Counted from the stretch's first letter, positions 29,280-38,060 are shown. The stretch is 47,446 bases of DNA from Microvirga lupini (GCA_000517005.1 KI911970.1:93332-140777); one strand, 5' to 3'. The notes: generated by a model from the sequence alone, not told the origin. Program-made: numbers and translations.

Positions 29280-30238
29280 CGGGCCGTTCCTCTGATCAGG
29301 AGGGCCAGGAAGACGATCCCGCCCACGAATTCGATGACGATGCTGAGCGCCGTGTCGAAGGCGAAGATCCGTTCGAGGACCAGCTGCCCGCCGACGATGC
29401 AGATGATGGCGATGAGGCTTGCGACAGGCAGGATGAAGCGGTGCTTGTGCGTTCCTGCGATCTGATAGGCGAGATTGGCGACGAGAAGCCCGAAGAAGGT
29501 GACGGGTCCGACCAGCGCCGTGGACACGGAGACGAGGATCGCCACCAGCATGAGTACGATCGTCGCTACCCGGTTATGGTCGATGCCTAAGTTGATGGCG
29601 GTCTCGCGGCCTAGAGCCAGCACGTCGAATGTGTGCATCAGCCGCCAGCCGACGGCGGATACGACAACAACGGTCGCAGCAGATACGGCCAGCAGGTTGC
29701 CATCGACACTGTTGAAGTTCGCAAACAATCGATCCTGCAGCACGATGAACTCGTTGGGATCGATGATCCGCTGCATGAAGCCCGACAGGCTGCGAAACAG
29801 TACGCCGAAGACGATGCCGACGAGGAGGAGCAGGTGAAGGCTGCGGCTGCTGCCGGAGAAGAGCCAGCGGTAGAGCAGGCTGGAGAACGCCACCATCGCG
29901 GCGACTTCGATCACGAACAGCAGGCGTGGGTCGAGCGCGGTCAATCCGGCCGATCCCAGGGTAAAGATCAGGCCGGTCTGGATCAGGACGTAGAGGGAAT
30001 CGAAGCCCATGATCGACGGCGTCAAGATCCGGTTGTGGCTCACCGTCTGGAACAGCACGGTCGACACTGCGATGGCATAGGCGACCAGGACCATGGACAG
30101 GACCTTCATGCCGCGGAAGGGCAGGATGAATTCCCACCGTCCCTTGGCATTGAGCGTCATGAACAGCACGACCACCGCGACCGCGACGGCAGCGAGGATC
30201 AGGAGCACGCGGATCGGTCGTAGGTCCTTCTTACGCAA
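29276..30238 (-). CDS. Ferric-siderophore ABC importer permease 2 (FecCD family)
   Basis: A permease of about 320 residues with FecCD-type helices. Landmarks are the glycine-rich stretch near TVSHNRILTPSIMGFDSLY, the helix-breaking EAA-like region ALGRETAINLGID and VGPVTFFGLLVANLAYQI. I start it at the TTG at 30238, which overlaps the end of the preceding permease and has AAGGGG about 10 nt upstream. The frame continues open to 30319, but there it only reads through the neighbour's coding sequence. Forms a heterodimer with the next permease. Confidence 0.88.
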   Translation of the reverse strand: MRKKDLRPIRVLLILAAVAVAVVVLFMTLNAKGRWEFILPFRGMKVLSMVLVAYAIAVSTVLFQTVSHNRILTPSIMGFDSLYVLIQTGLIFTLGSAGLTALDPRLLFVIEVAAMVAFSSLLYRWLFSGSSRSLHLLLLVGIVFGVLFRSLSGFMQRIIDPNEFIVLQDRLFANFNSVDGNLLAVSAATVVVVSAVGWRLMHTFDVLALGRETAINLGIDHNRVATIVLMLVAILVSVSTALVGPVTFFGLLVANLAYQIAGTHKHRFILPVASLIAIICIVGGQLVLERIFAFDTALSIVIEFVGGIVFLALLIRGTAR

Positions 30239-31274
30239 GGCGCTCGCGCCCCTTGAGCAGAAGAACCAGGAAGAGAGCGCTGCCGACGATTCCCATGATC
30301 GTCCCGATTGGGATCTCATAGGGGTAATACACCACGCGCCCGACCACGTCGCAGGCGAGCACGAGGCCCGCGCCTATCGCGGCGACCCAGGGCAGGGCGC
30401 GGCGCATGTTGTCGTCGACCATCATGCTGACCACGTTCGGCACGATCAGTCCGAGAAACGGCATCATGCCCACCGTCACGACGACGGTCGCCGTGACCAT
30501 CGACACGATGACAAGGCCGAAGGACACGATGCTGCGGTAATGCAGGCCCAGATTGGTGGCGAAGTCCCGCCCCATGCCGGCAAGGGTGAGCCGGTCGGCG
30601 GCCGCATAGGACAGGAGGGTGAGGACGAAGGTCACCCACAACAGCTCGTAGCGACCGCGCAGAACGCCGGAGAAGTCGCCCGTCGTCCAGGCGTTCAGGG
30701 ATTGCATGAGGTCGAACCGGTAGGCGAAGAACGTGGTGATCGCGCTGACGATGCCGCCGAGCATGATGCCGACCAGCGGCACGGTCAGGACGGAGCGCAG
30801 GGGCACGAGGCGCAGGATGCGCAGGAACAGGGCCGTTTCGATGAGCGCAAAGGCTGCCGCCACCAGCATCTTCCCGATCACCGGGAAGTCAGGGGCGAAA
30901 AGCGTCACGACGAGGAGACCGAGAGAAGCCGACTCCACCGTCCCCGCCGTGGACGGCTCGACGAAGCGGTTCTGGGTCAGCATCTGCATGATCAGCCCGG
31001 CCACAGCCATGGCCATGCCGGCCAGGATCAGGGCAACGGTTCTGGGAACGCGGGAGACCACGAGGATCTGGACGGCGCGGTCACCCTCCTGAGGGGAGAA
31101 GAGGCCGGTGAGCGACAGATCGCCGGCTCCGATCAGCAGGCTGACCAGAGCCAGGACCATCACGGCGGCCAGGGCTGGAAAGAGGGATCTCACGATGGCT
31201 CGGGCTTCATGCGGGCCTTCGAGCCCGGGTTCGGAATACGGAAGCGGATCGCTCGGGGAGCGATCCGCGATCAA
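30231..31274 (-). CDS. Ferric-siderophore ABC importer permease 1 (FecCD family)
   Basis: A permease of up to 347 residues. Conserved blocks are RVPRTVALILAGMAMAVAGLIMQMLTQNRFVEP (the FecCD N-terminal signature), LGLHYRSIVSFGL in the coupling region and GMMPFLGLIVPNVVS. The frame opens with TTG at 31274; a GTG at 31193 just before the first helix is an alternative. It lies 20 bp from the binding-protein stop. Together with the second permease it forms the channel for the iron chelate. Confidence 0.9.
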   Translation of the reverse strand: MIADRSPSDPLPYSEPGLEGPHEARAIVRSLFPALAAVMVLALVSLLIGAGDLSLTGLFSPQEGDRAVQILVVSRVPRTVALILAGMAMAVAGLIMQMLTQNRFVEPSTAGTVESASLGLLVVTLFAPDFPVIGKMLVAAAFALIETALFLRILRLVPLRSVLTVPLVGIMLGGIVSAITTFFAYRFDLMQSLNAWTTGDFSGVLRGRYELLWVTFVLTLLSYAAADRLTLAGMGRDFATNLGLHYRSIVSFGLVIVSMVTATVVVTVGMMPFLGLIVPNVVSMMVDDNMRRALPWVAAIGAGLVLACDVVGRVVYYPYEIPIGTIMGIVGSALFLVLLLKGRERLA

Positions 31275-31294
31275 TCAATATCCGGAGAAGCGGC

Positions 31295-32227
31295 TTACTT
31301 CTTCGTCACGGCCTTGGCAATCTGGTCGACGCTGGCCTGCAGGGCCGTAAGGCCGCCGCCGATCAGGTACCAGTTGACCGGATCGAGATAGACGACCTGA
31401 TCCTTCTTCCAGGCGGTCGTCTGGGCGACGAGTTCGTTCTCCAGCACCTTCTTGGCCGTGCCGCCATTCTGGCCGACCACCACATCCCGGTCGATCACGA
31501 ACAGCCAATCCGGATTGGTTTTAAGAATGAATTCCGCCGACACGGCCTGGCCGTGATTGGTAGTGGCCAGTCCCTCGACCGCGGGCACGATGCCGAACTC
31601 GCCATGCAGGACGCCGAAGCGCGAGCCTGGTCCATAGGCGCTCATCTTGCCGCCTGTCGTCAGCACGAGCAGGCCCTTGCCGGCCTTAGCGGCGTCCTGT
31701 TGCAGATCGGCCATGGATTTCTCAAGCTTCGCCCATTGAGCCTCGGCCTCGGCCTGCTTGTCGAAGATCCTGCCCAGAAGCTGGACGTTGCGCTTCACGC
31801 TGCCCATGAAATCCTTCGGATCGACCGTGAGATCAATGGTGGGGGCAATCTTCGCCAGATCGACATATTTGGCGCTGGAGCGGCCGCCCACGATGATCAG
31901 GTCCGGCTCGGCCGCGTTGACGGCCTCGTAATCCGGCTCGAACAGGGTGCCGACCTTCTGGTATTTGTCCGAGCCGTACTTCGCCAGATATTCCGGGAAC
32001 CGTGCCGTTGGAACGCCAGCGATCTCGACGCCTAGGGCGTTCAGCGTATCGAGCGAGGCCATGTCAAAGGCGAGAACCTTTTTGGGCTTTGCAGGAACGG
32101 TCGTCTCGCCCTTGGTATGCTGGACTTTCAGGTCCTGCGCATGGGCGCCGATCGTCATGGAACCGAGGGCAAGAGACCCAACGACAAGGGCCGCCAGAGG
32201 GCAGCGGGCAGAGAAAGTCATCATCAC
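31295..32227 (-). CDS. Siderophore-binding periplasmic protein (FatB/CeuE/YclQ type)
   Basis: A 310-residue class III binding protein. The signal peptide is residues 1-30 (cleavage near AHA-QD); there is no lipobox cysteine, so it should be soluble in the periplasm. The N-terminal VPAKPKKVLAFDMASLDTLNALG and the middle AEPDLIIVGGRSSAKY and LLVLTTGGKMSAYGPGSRFG are typical of catechol and mixed-chelate binders. Three ATG codons in a row open the frame (32227, 32224, 32221). Delivers ferric siderophore from the TonB receptor to the permeases. Confidence 0.92.
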   Translation of the reverse strand: MMMTFSARCPLAALVVGSLALGSMTIGAHAQDLKVQHTKGETTVPAKPKKVLAFDMASLDTLNALGVEIAGVPTARFPEYLAKYGSDKYQKVGTLFEPDYEAVNAAEPDLIIVGGRSSAKYVDLAKIAPTIDLTVDPKDFMGSVKRNVQLLGRIFDKQAEAEAQWAKLEKSMADLQQDAAKAGKGLLVLTTGGKMSAYGPGSRFGVLHGEFGIVPAVEGLATTNHGQAVSAEFILKTNPDWLFVIDRDVVVGQNGGTAKKVLENELVAQTTAWKKDQVVYLDPVNWYLIGGGLTALQASVDQIAKAVTKK

Positions 32228-32269
32228 TCCAATTCTCCGGTTATCGATATTCCTTCGGCATTCAAGAGC

Positions 32270-33031
32270 TCAGTCGTCCACGTGGTCGTGTCCGCCGATC
32301 CGTCCTGGACGCCAATAGCCTTCCGATGAGATCTGATCGCGGGCGAGCCCGCGGGCGACAAGGGTGTGGCGCTGCCGGCGAACGTTGCTGGTTTCGCCGA
32401 TGATATACGCGTGCCCTTTGCCCGGCGGCAGGGTGAAGTCCTGTACCATGCCGTTCATCAACTCGCTCGGTCCGGCCAGTGCGCCATTGCGATGCACCCA
32501 GGGGATGACCGCATCGGCTTCCGTCTTCAGATCGATTTCGCCCTTCCGGTCATCGACTTCGATGAAGACGAAAGCCTTCGCTCCGGACGGCATCGTCTCA
32601 AGGATATGGGCGATGGCCGGAATGCAGGTCTCGTCGCCCGTCAGGAGATGCCAATCCGCATCCGGGCGCAGCACGGTGCCGCCACGCGGCCCTTTCGCCT
32701 CGATCGTATCGCCGGGCTTCGCCTGCCGGGCCCATGTGGGAGCCGGTGTTTCGCCGTGGAGCACGAAATCGACGCTGATTGTGCCCGCAAGGCGGTCCAT
32801 GTTACGGATCGTGTAGTCCCGCCGTCCGGTCTCGCCGCCAGGCCCGGGGATCATCAGGACGATGGCCTGCCCCGGCTTGTAGGCGAATTCGCCGATATCG
32901 TCTGCCGTCAGGACGACGCGGCGCATGTTGGGTTCCACGTCGAAGCTGTCGACGACCCGAAAGATCCAGCTCCGCAACGGAGGCCGCTGGCGCGGCCTCT
33001 CGTGAATGTTCGGCGTGCTGTCGTGTGTCAT
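32270..33031 (-). CDS. Siderophore-interacting protein, FAD ferric reductase (ViuB family)
   Basis: A 253-residue cytoplasmic flavoreductase that frees iron by reducing ferric siderophore. The FAD motif is RRDYTIRNMD with an upstream NMRRVVLTADDIGEF, and the NAD(P)-binding part has HLLTGDETCIPAIAHILE and IIGETSNVRR. The family is SIP/ViuB. I start it at the ATG at 33031 (MTHDSTPN), after AGGAACAGGC; the frame runs to 33088 without homology. Lies between the receptor and binding-protein genes, as expected for an intact uptake operon. Confidence 0.92.
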   Translation of the reverse strand: MTHDSTPNIHERPRQRPPLRSWIFRVVDSFDVEPNMRRVVLTADDIGEFAYKPGQAIVLMIPGPGGETGRRDYTIRNMDRLAGTISVDFVLHGETPAPTWARQAKPGDTIEAKGPRGGTVLRPDADWHLLTGDETCIPAIAHILETMPSGAKAFVFIEVDDRKGEIDLKTEADAVIPWVHRNGALAGPSELMNGMVQDFTLPPGKGHAYIIGETSNVRRQRHTLVARGLARDQISSEGYWRPGRIGGHDHVDD

Positions 33032-33101
33032 GCCTGTTCCTGTTCGTGGCCGTCGCGGGGTCGAAGCGGTTGGGGCGGGGGCTTCCACCCCCTCTGTGAG
33101 A

Positions 33102-35330
33102 CTAGAAGGTTGCGGACATGCCCACCCAGAGGCGCCGTCCTTCCACCACCGTGTTGTAGTCGGTGGGTTCGATCTCCTTGTCGAAGATGTTGTAGATGGC
33201 GGCGTTCAGGGCCAGCTTTTCCGTGAAGTTATAGGTGAGGCCCGCGTCCATCGTGGCGTAGGCATCGTATCTCCGGCCGGCGGCGCCATTGATGATCACC
33301 GGCGTGCCGTTGGTCCCGATGCGCGCGCCTCCCACGATTTCCGAGCCGTGGTAGTTCACCTGCGTCCACGTGGAGAGACCGTCCACAGGCGTGTTCCAGT
33401 CCAGGCGCGCATTGGCCATGTGCCTGGGCGTGCGGGCGAGCGGGAAACCCGCGAAATCGCCGGTCTGCTGCTCGGAATCCGTGAAGGTGTAGCTGCCGCG
33501 GATCGAGATCTCATCCGTCGCCCGCCAGCTCGCGGCGAGCTCGACACCCTGGATGATCGCATCGTCGATATTGTAGTTGTACCAGAGGCGATAGTTCGGA
33601 TCTTCCGACCAGCGCACCGGATTGCCGGCATCGTCTAGCACCAGTGTGTTGCTGATCTTGTCCTTGAAGTCCGTATAGAAATAGGTCGCGCTCGCGGTGA
33701 AGCCGTTGAGATTGTCCCACAGCGCGGAGACTTCGTAGCTCGTGCTCGTTTCCGCCTGCAGATTGGGATCCGCGATGATGACGCCGCAGGTCCCGTTGGG
33801 GCCGTAGGTGCATCCGCTGCCGCCTGTGGTGTAGGCATAGCCTGGAGCGATCTGGCGGATTTCGGGAGCCCGGAAGCCAGTCGAGACACCGCCCTTCAGG
33901 GTGAGGTTGTCAGTGGCATGCCAGACCGCGTAGCTGCGGGGGCTGTAGTGAGCGCCATAGACCTCGTGATGATCCATGCGCAGTCCGTTCGTGAGCGCGA
34001 AGGTGTCTGTCAGACGCCATTCGTCCTCTGCGAAGAGAGCCCATTGGTTGATCGTGAACGTCTCGTCGACACCGGTCCGGTAACCGGGATTCTGATCGGT
34101 CAGCGAGGCGTTGAACCATTGTCCGCCGGTCACGAGCGTGTGGCTGCCGAGAAGGTCGAACGGCGTCGTGAACTTGCCGTCGACGATCGTGTTCCGGATC
34201 TCCGGCGAACGTGGGTTTTTGACGAAGTCCGAGGTGCGCGGATTTTCCGTGTAGCTCCGGCGCTCCGCCCATTCCTGTAGAATCGAGAAGGTCGAGGTCG
34301 TGGGTCCCCACCGCCCCTCATGGGACAACGACCAATATTTGCGATCGTTGTGATTGTAGGTGTCGTTGGCGGTCGGCTCGAGCGTGCCCCATTTGGAGGC
34401 GTTTCGGCGGATACGCGTAAACCCACTTTCGAGCATGATGTCGTGGTCTTCGTTGGGCGTGAAGGTCAGCCGCCCACCGATATTACCTTCGCGCGCTCCT
34501 GTGATGCCGCTCAGGAAATCGTCCTCACTGCGACCGAAGCCGCGTCCCCAGAGTTGGAGGCCCAGCACGCGGTGAATGAGCGGACCGCTCGTGTAGAACG
34601 AGCCTTGCGCCGAATTGCCGAAATACTCATGCTGCTGGAGCGTGCCGTCCGCCGTGACCGAGGTCGTCCAGCTGTCGGACACCTTTCGCGTGATGATGTT
34701 GATGACGCCGCCCATGGCATCGGAGCCATAGAGCGAGGACATCGGGCCGCGGACGACCTCGATGCGGTCGATGGCCGAGACCGGAGGGATGAAGCTCTGC
34801 TCGAAACCGGAATTGCCGTTAGTGCGGGCATCGCGGGTGCTCTGCCGCTTTCCATCGACGAGGATCAGCGTGTAGGTGCCTGGAAGACCACGAATGAAGA
34901 TGTCCTTCTCGTTGGCGACACCGGTCACTGCGACACCCTGAACTTCCCGCAATGCGTCGGTCAGGTCGCGGAAGGAGCCTTTTTCGAGTTCCTCGCGGGT
35001 GATGACCGAAATACTGGCAGGCGCATCCTTCACGGTCTGCTCGAAGCCTGCAGCCGTAACGACTACCTGATCGAGGCTGATCACATCATCGTTACTGGAT
35101 GTCGTCGCGCTCTCGACCGCCTGCGCGACGGCAGCGGACGGATGGATGAGAAGGACGGTCGACAGGCTTGTGCAGGCGAAGAGTGTGGCGAGCACTCGGC
35201 TCTTCCGGCGTCTGACGCCCTGCACATGTTGTGCGGCGGATTTCGGCATTCCGACATGGGATATGCAAGCTGTGGAAGCTGCCAATTCAGTCTCGGAATC
35301 CTGCCGAACCGAAGCGTCAATCCCTCTCAT
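33102..35330 (-). CDS. TonB-dependent siderophore receptor
   Basis: A 742-residue outer-membrane receptor. The signal sequence lies at about 42-70 (VLATLFACTSLSTVLLIHPSAAVAQ), after an unusually long N-terminus. Then comes a TonB-box-like stretch LDQVVVTAAGFEQ, the plug domain (SISVITREELEK, DIFIRGLPGTYTLILVDGKR, RIEVVRGPMSSLYGSDAMGGVINIITR) and the beta barrel ending in a terminal Phe (WVGMSATF). The ATG at 35330 has GGAG 5 nt upstream; an ATG at 35249 would give a more usual signal peptide but lacks a good ribosome site. First gene of the siderophore operon, next to a candidate operator. Confidence 0.93.
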   Translation of the reverse strand: MRGIDASVRQDSETELAASTACISHVGMPKSAAQHVQGVRRRKSRVLATLFACTSLSTVLLIHPSAAVAQAVESATTSSNDDVISLDQVVVTAAGFEQTVKDAPASISVITREELEKGSFRDLTDALREVQGVAVTGVANEKDIFIRGLPGTYTLILVDGKRQSTRDARTNGNSGFEQSFIPPVSAIDRIEVVRGPMSSLYGSDAMGGVINIITRKVSDSWTTSVTADGTLQQHEYFGNSAQGSFYTSGPLIHRVLGLQLWGRGFGRSEDDFLSGITGAREGNIGGRLTFTPNEDHDIMLESGFTRIRRNASKWGTLEPTANDTYNHNDRKYWSLSHEGRWGPTTSTFSILQEWAERRSYTENPRTSDFVKNPRSPEIRNTIVDGKFTTPFDLLGSHTLVTGGQWFNASLTDQNPGYRTGVDETFTINQWALFAEDEWRLTDTFALTNGLRMDHHEVYGAHYSPRSYAVWHATDNLTLKGGVSTGFRAPEIRQIAPGYAYTTGGSGCTYGPNGTCGVIIADPNLQAETSTSYEVSALWDNLNGFTASATYFYTDFKDKISNTLVLDDAGNPVRWSEDPNYRLWYNYNIDDAIIQGVELAASWRATDEISIRGSYTFTDSEQQTGDFAGFPLARTPRHMANARLDWNTPVDGLSTWTQVNYHGSEIVGGARIGTNGTPVIINGAAGRRYDAYATMDAGLTYNFTEKLALNAAIYNIFDKEIEPTDYNTVVEGRRLWVGMSATF

Positions 35331-35413
35331 CTGTCTCCAAGCCCCTCACGTAACTGAATGATGAGGCAGCTACTAGGTTTGGCGGGAGAGCACGGTCAAC
35401 GCCTATGTTTGAG

Positions 35414-35426
35414 ACTCATTCTGAGT
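35414..35426. promoter_or_regulatory. Candidate operator upstream of the siderophore receptor
   Basis: Perfect inverted repeat ACTCA-TTC-TGAGT within a longer TGAGACTCATTCTGAGTTCA context, 84 bp before the receptor start. Iron regulators of this group (Irr, RirA, Fur/Mur) use AT-rich palindromes, but this matches none of their consensuses closely. The fused LysR-type gene on the other side is an equally good candidate user. Confidence 0.35.
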
Positions 35427-35532
35427 TCAGAAAAACGCAAATTATAATGGCTCTAAAGTTGTCCTCCGCGACTTGAAAGATCTGCCGGAATGGGGAATAG
35501 CCACCTTATCTCTGTGAGACCGTCATTCGATT

Positions 35533-37014
35533 GTGCAGCATTTCTTGATGGGATTTGAAGACAGAACAATCGTGGCCTCTGCATCTGACGAACCTTCCCA
35601 GAAGCTCGGTCGACTCCGGCTTCTCCTGGCGCTCGACGCCCTGCTCATGGAGGGGAGCGTGAGCCGCGCGGCTGAACGGATGGGAATGGGAACGCCTGCC
35701 ATGAGCAGGCTCCTCGGGCAGATCCGCGAGGTCTACGGCGACCCGATCTTCATTCGCTCATCGAGACGGCTCATCCCAACGCCGTTTGCCGAATCCATGC
35801 GTCAGCGAATTCGCGCCCTAGCAGCCGAGGCCGAGGCACTTCTGCGACCACAGGAGCGATCCTCCGACAGCCTCACCATCGATCCAGCAGCATGGATGGG
35901 GACCCCAGTCATCGAAGCCGCGCCCTTGACCACGAGGCCCAGCATCCTCCTCGAAGGCGAGCCGTTGCCAGAGTCCTTTGCGCGCAAGCTCGCGGTCATC
36001 GGAAAGGCGGATGATGCGCGAAAGCGGCTTGCAAAGCATATTGCAACGATCGGGGCCGGGATCGGTCACAGCCGCCCTCTGACAACGAGCGAGGCGGAAG
36101 ACGCGTTCTCCATCATTCTCCACGGCAAGGCGGATCCCGTGCAGGTGGGGGCTCTGCTCTCGGTCATGCACTTCAGGGGAGAGACGGCGGCCGAACTCGC
36201 CGGCTTCACGCAGGCAGCCCGCACGCATATCGGCGCCTCAGATCCAGGCTCGTCCTCCGTCGATCTGGACTGGCCAGCCTACATCTCTCCGAAATCGAGA
36301 AGAATGCCCTGGTTCCTCCAGGCAGCATTGCTGCTCGCGCAGGCCGGCTACCGCATTCTTCTTCACGGCAACGACGGTGGCGGCAACATCAGAGGCACGC
36401 TCGTATCCGCGGCACGGGCCATCGGCATTCCGATCTGCGCAAGCCCGGCCGCAGCCGCCGATGCCATCGCCGAGAACGGGATCGCCTATGTTCCCGTGGC
36501 AGCCCTATCTTCCCAGATCCACCGCCTGCTGTCGCTCTACAGCGTGCTCGAGACGCGCTCGTCGATCAATTCCCTCATGCCGCTCCTCAATCCTTTGAGC
36601 GCTCCTGCGAGCATGATGGGTGTTGTGCGCCCGGCTTATCGCGAACTGCACCGGGACGCGGGAATACTCCTCGCATGCAGGAACATGACCATTCTCGGCG
36701 CAAGCCGCGACGCGGCCGAGGCAACACCTTTCCGCTCGAGCACGCTTCTGCGCCTTGTCGACGGCAAGGCAGAGGATCTCTTCGTTCCGGCACTGCCGGA
36801 GCCGAAAGCCTATCCCCTGACCGGCATGACAAGCCTGGAATATTGGCGCGATGTCTGGACGGGCCAGATTCGTGACGAGCGCGCCACAAGCATCATTATC
36901 GCGACTGCTGCAACCGCTCTTCTCACGCTGACGAGGGAAGCGGCGGCCCGGAATGAAGAATGCCATATCAGGGCACGGGAGCTTTGGGAAGCCCGGAGAA
37001 AATGCATCCTCTGA
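35533..37014 (+). CDS. LysR-type HTH fused to anthranilate-phosphoribosyltransferase-like domain
   Basis: A 493-residue fusion. Residues about 26-90 are a LysR DNA-binding domain (ALLMEGSVSRAAERMGMG, PAMSRLLGQIREVYGDPIF). From about 145 on it follows the glycosyltransferase family 3 fold: a helical N-domain (AFSIILHGKADPVQVGALLSVMHFRGETAAEL), then RILLHGNDGG in place of the phosphoribosyl loop and a closing helix. The usual LysR effector domain is absent. The catalytic GTGG and KHGN motifs of TrpD are lost, as in TrpD2/YbiB, which binds nucleic acid. Frame opens at GTG 35533; ATG 35548 is an alternative. Divergent from the siderophore receptor, so perhaps its regulator. Confidence 0.82.
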   Translation: MQHFLMGFEDRTIVASASDEPSQKLGRLRLLLALDALLMEGSVSRAAERMGMGTPAMSRLLGQIREVYGDPIFIRSSRRLIPTPFAESMRQRIRALAAEAEALLRPQERSSDSLTIDPAAWMGTPVIEAAPLTTRPSILLEGEPLPESFARKLAVIGKADDARKRLAKHIATIGAGIGHSRPLTTSEAEDAFSIILHGKADPVQVGALLSVMHFRGETAAELAGFTQAARTHIGASDPGSSSVDLDWPAYISPKSRRMPWFLQAALLLAQAGYRILLHGNDGGGNIRGTLVSAARAIGIPICASPAAAADAIAENGIAYVPVAALSSQIHRLLSLYSVLETRSSINSLMPLLNPLSAPASMMGVVRPAYRELHRDAGILLACRNMTILGASRDAAEATPFRSSTLLRLVDGKAEDLFVPALPEPKAYPLTGMTSLEYWRDVWTGQIRDERATSIIIATAATALLTLTREAAARNEECHIRARELWEARRKCIL

Positions 37015-37077
37015 AGGCGCAGGACTTCCGAATGTGACGGGCTCGCCGCGCCTCCCATCGTGTCCGGTTGGACGGGC

Positions 37078-37137
37078 GAAAAGAAAGAGCGCTCCGGGAT
37101 GAGCCGGAGCGCCGAGGTGAGGGAGGACCACGAGGAT
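37078..37137 (-). ncRNA. Predicted anti-Shine-Dalgarno sRNA A
   Basis: Predicted transcript of about 60 nt read leftward. A Crp-like palindrome (37170-37185) is followed by a -10-like TAAGAT (37149-37144), placing the start near 37137. The RNA then has GTCCTCCCTCA (CCTCCC at 37126-37121), complementary to ribosome-binding sites, and ends in a terminator: arms 37089-37097 and 37104-37112, perfect 9 bp, followed on this strand by TCTTTCTTTT. The layout repeats in sRNA B at 39103-39154. Known parallels are the short CCUCC-bearing cuckoo/CcsR and alpha-r14 RNAs of alphaproteobacteria. Transcription is not shown by sequence alone. Confidence 0.55.
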
Positions 37138-37169
37138 GGGTTGATCTTAGCGACTCTGTCGTTCCGCGC

Positions 37170-37185
37170 TGTGAACCAGTTCACA
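37170..37185. promoter_or_regulatory. Crp-type site 1 (perfect palindrome)
   Basis: TGTGAACCAGTTCACA, an exact TGTGA-N6-TCACA. Its centre is about 41 nt before the predicted start of sRNA A, the class II activation position. The plus-direction gene at 37342 has its own site. Confidence 0.65.
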
Positions 37186-37276
37186 CAAGACGTCTTTGAT
37201 GCCGATGAGCGAAGGATGCGTGAAGATCTCGTCGGATTTCTCATCGAACCGGCGTTCGGCGCAACGCCGCGCGTTG

Positions 37277-37292
37277 TGTGACTTTCATCTCA
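37277..37292. promoter_or_regulatory. Crp-type site 2
   Basis: TGTGACTTTCATCTCA, one mismatch in the right half. Centre 57.5 bp before the ATG at 37342; TACCAT, a good -10, begins 29-30 nt after the centre. Confidence 0.55.
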
Positions 37293-37341
37293 GAGCATTC
37301 CGCTCCTTCCGGGTACCATCAAGGGAACTCAGGAGGTCGGC

Positions 37342-37512
37342 ATGTGGGTCATCTCTCATATTGTGTTCGCCTATCTGCATTTCATTCCAGGCGGCAATGG
37401 CGGCTGGACGCAGGGCAATGACTATCCCCGGTTTTCGACGGAGGAGCGTCGCGAGATCGCAATTCCGTTCGAGGGCTACTGGCGGCGCGTAAGCGAAGAG
37501 ATGGTAGGCTGA
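37342..37512 (+). CDS. 56-residue small protein under a Crp-type site
   Basis: Reads MWVISHIVFAYLHFIPGG, then NGGWTQGNDYPRF, STEERREIAIPFEGYWRRV and SEEMVG. The N-terminus is hydrophobic and aromatic and the rest charged, so a short membrane-associated protein is possible. AGGAGG lies 6 nt before the ATG within GAACTCAGGAGGT, a leader nearly identical to that of the gene at 40470. No family recognised. Codon third positions are G/C-rich, supporting real coding. Confidence 0.65.
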   Translation: MWVISHIVFAYLHFIPGGNGGWTQGNDYPRFSTEERREIAIPFEGYWRRVSEEMVG

Positions 37513-37579
37513 TCAGTTCAATCGAGCAGAGACGAATGATGCTCGGCGATGCCGACTGGACATCGTACAGGATAGAGCT

Positions 37580-37597
37580 CAGCCCCTGATGGGGCTG
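37580..37597 (+). other. Stem-loop in the gap after the 56-residue gene
   Basis: Perfect 7-bp arms CAGCCCC / GGGGCTG around TGAT. No T-run follows, so it is not a standard intrinsic terminator; it could protect a 3' end or be part of an unlisted RNA. A single half-site GGTCACAG follows at 37651-37658. Confidence 0.3.
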
Positions 37598-37756
37598 TAC
37601 GAAGTCGTTGGATTAGTCTCGAAAAATGCTCCGCCTACAATCTGGGGAGCGGTCACAGATGACCGTTAGGTAGGATTATCACTCAATGCTGAAGAAATCC
37701 GACTGAAGGACCTGATGGTTCAGGTCCCGCACATGCTTGCTATGGATAGTAGTTTC

Positions 37757-37906
37757 TCAACCGTTCTTTCGCGGCAAAATGCCGGCTTTGACGTCAGCTG
37801 TCGTCACGGCTTTGCGGAATACGGCTTCCCGGAGATAGATCGAGTCGAAGACCACCTTGCTATCGCTCTTCCGGATGGAGACGAAGGACTTGCGATTGTG
37901 CTTCAT
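37757..37906 (-). CDS. 49-residue basic small protein under a Crp-type site
   Basis: Reads MKHNRKSFVSIRKSDSK, VVFDSIYLREAVFRKAV and TTADVKAGILPRKNG. GGGAG lies about 8 nt before the ATG. The frame has G/C-rich third positions. A perfect Crp-type palindrome lies 63 bp before the start, and TACCAA at the -10 position suits it. An 81-codon frame on the opposite strand covers the same bases, but has no ribosome site. Function unknown; the basic character suggests nucleic-acid or ribosome contact, which is only a guess. Confidence 0.6.
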   Translation of the reverse strand: MKHNRKSFVSIRKSDSKVVFDSIYLREAVFRKAVTTADVKAGILPRKNG

Positions 37907-37961
37907 GACAGGACTCCCGCTTCTGGATGGGATATTGGTAGCCTGAAGCGGCCCGCATGAC

Positions 37962-37977
37962 TGTGAACCCCATCACA
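37962..37977. promoter_or_regulatory. Crp-type site 3 (perfect halves)
   Basis: TGTGAACCCCATCACA. Centre 63 bp before the minus-strand ATG at 37906, with TACCAAT about 29 nt downstream in that direction as -10. Confidence 0.6.
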
Positions 37978-38060
37978 ATCCCGAGCAGGAACACGATTTT
38001 GGCATGACAGGATCAAAATTCAGGTCTCGGAAAGGGGTTCCTCCCACGTCCGCTTGGAAC

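Noticed and set aside
33006..33638. Long plus-strand frame opposite the siderophore receptor and reductase
   Set aside because: Shadow of GC-rich coding on the other strand; the receptor is unmistakable. The same applies to many long antisense frames over the AsmA-like, ABC and permease genes.
37060..37281. 73-codon plus-strand frame
   Set aside because: It covers the sRNA A terminator and Crp-type site 1; composition is not protein-like.
37642..37657. Additional Crp-type site (CTGGG-N6-TCACA)
   Set aside because: Only one half matches; no supported gene at the expected distance.
37715..37960. 81-codon plus-strand frame
   Set aside because: Antisense to the 49-residue gene, which has a ribosome site, better codon use and a Crp-type promoter.
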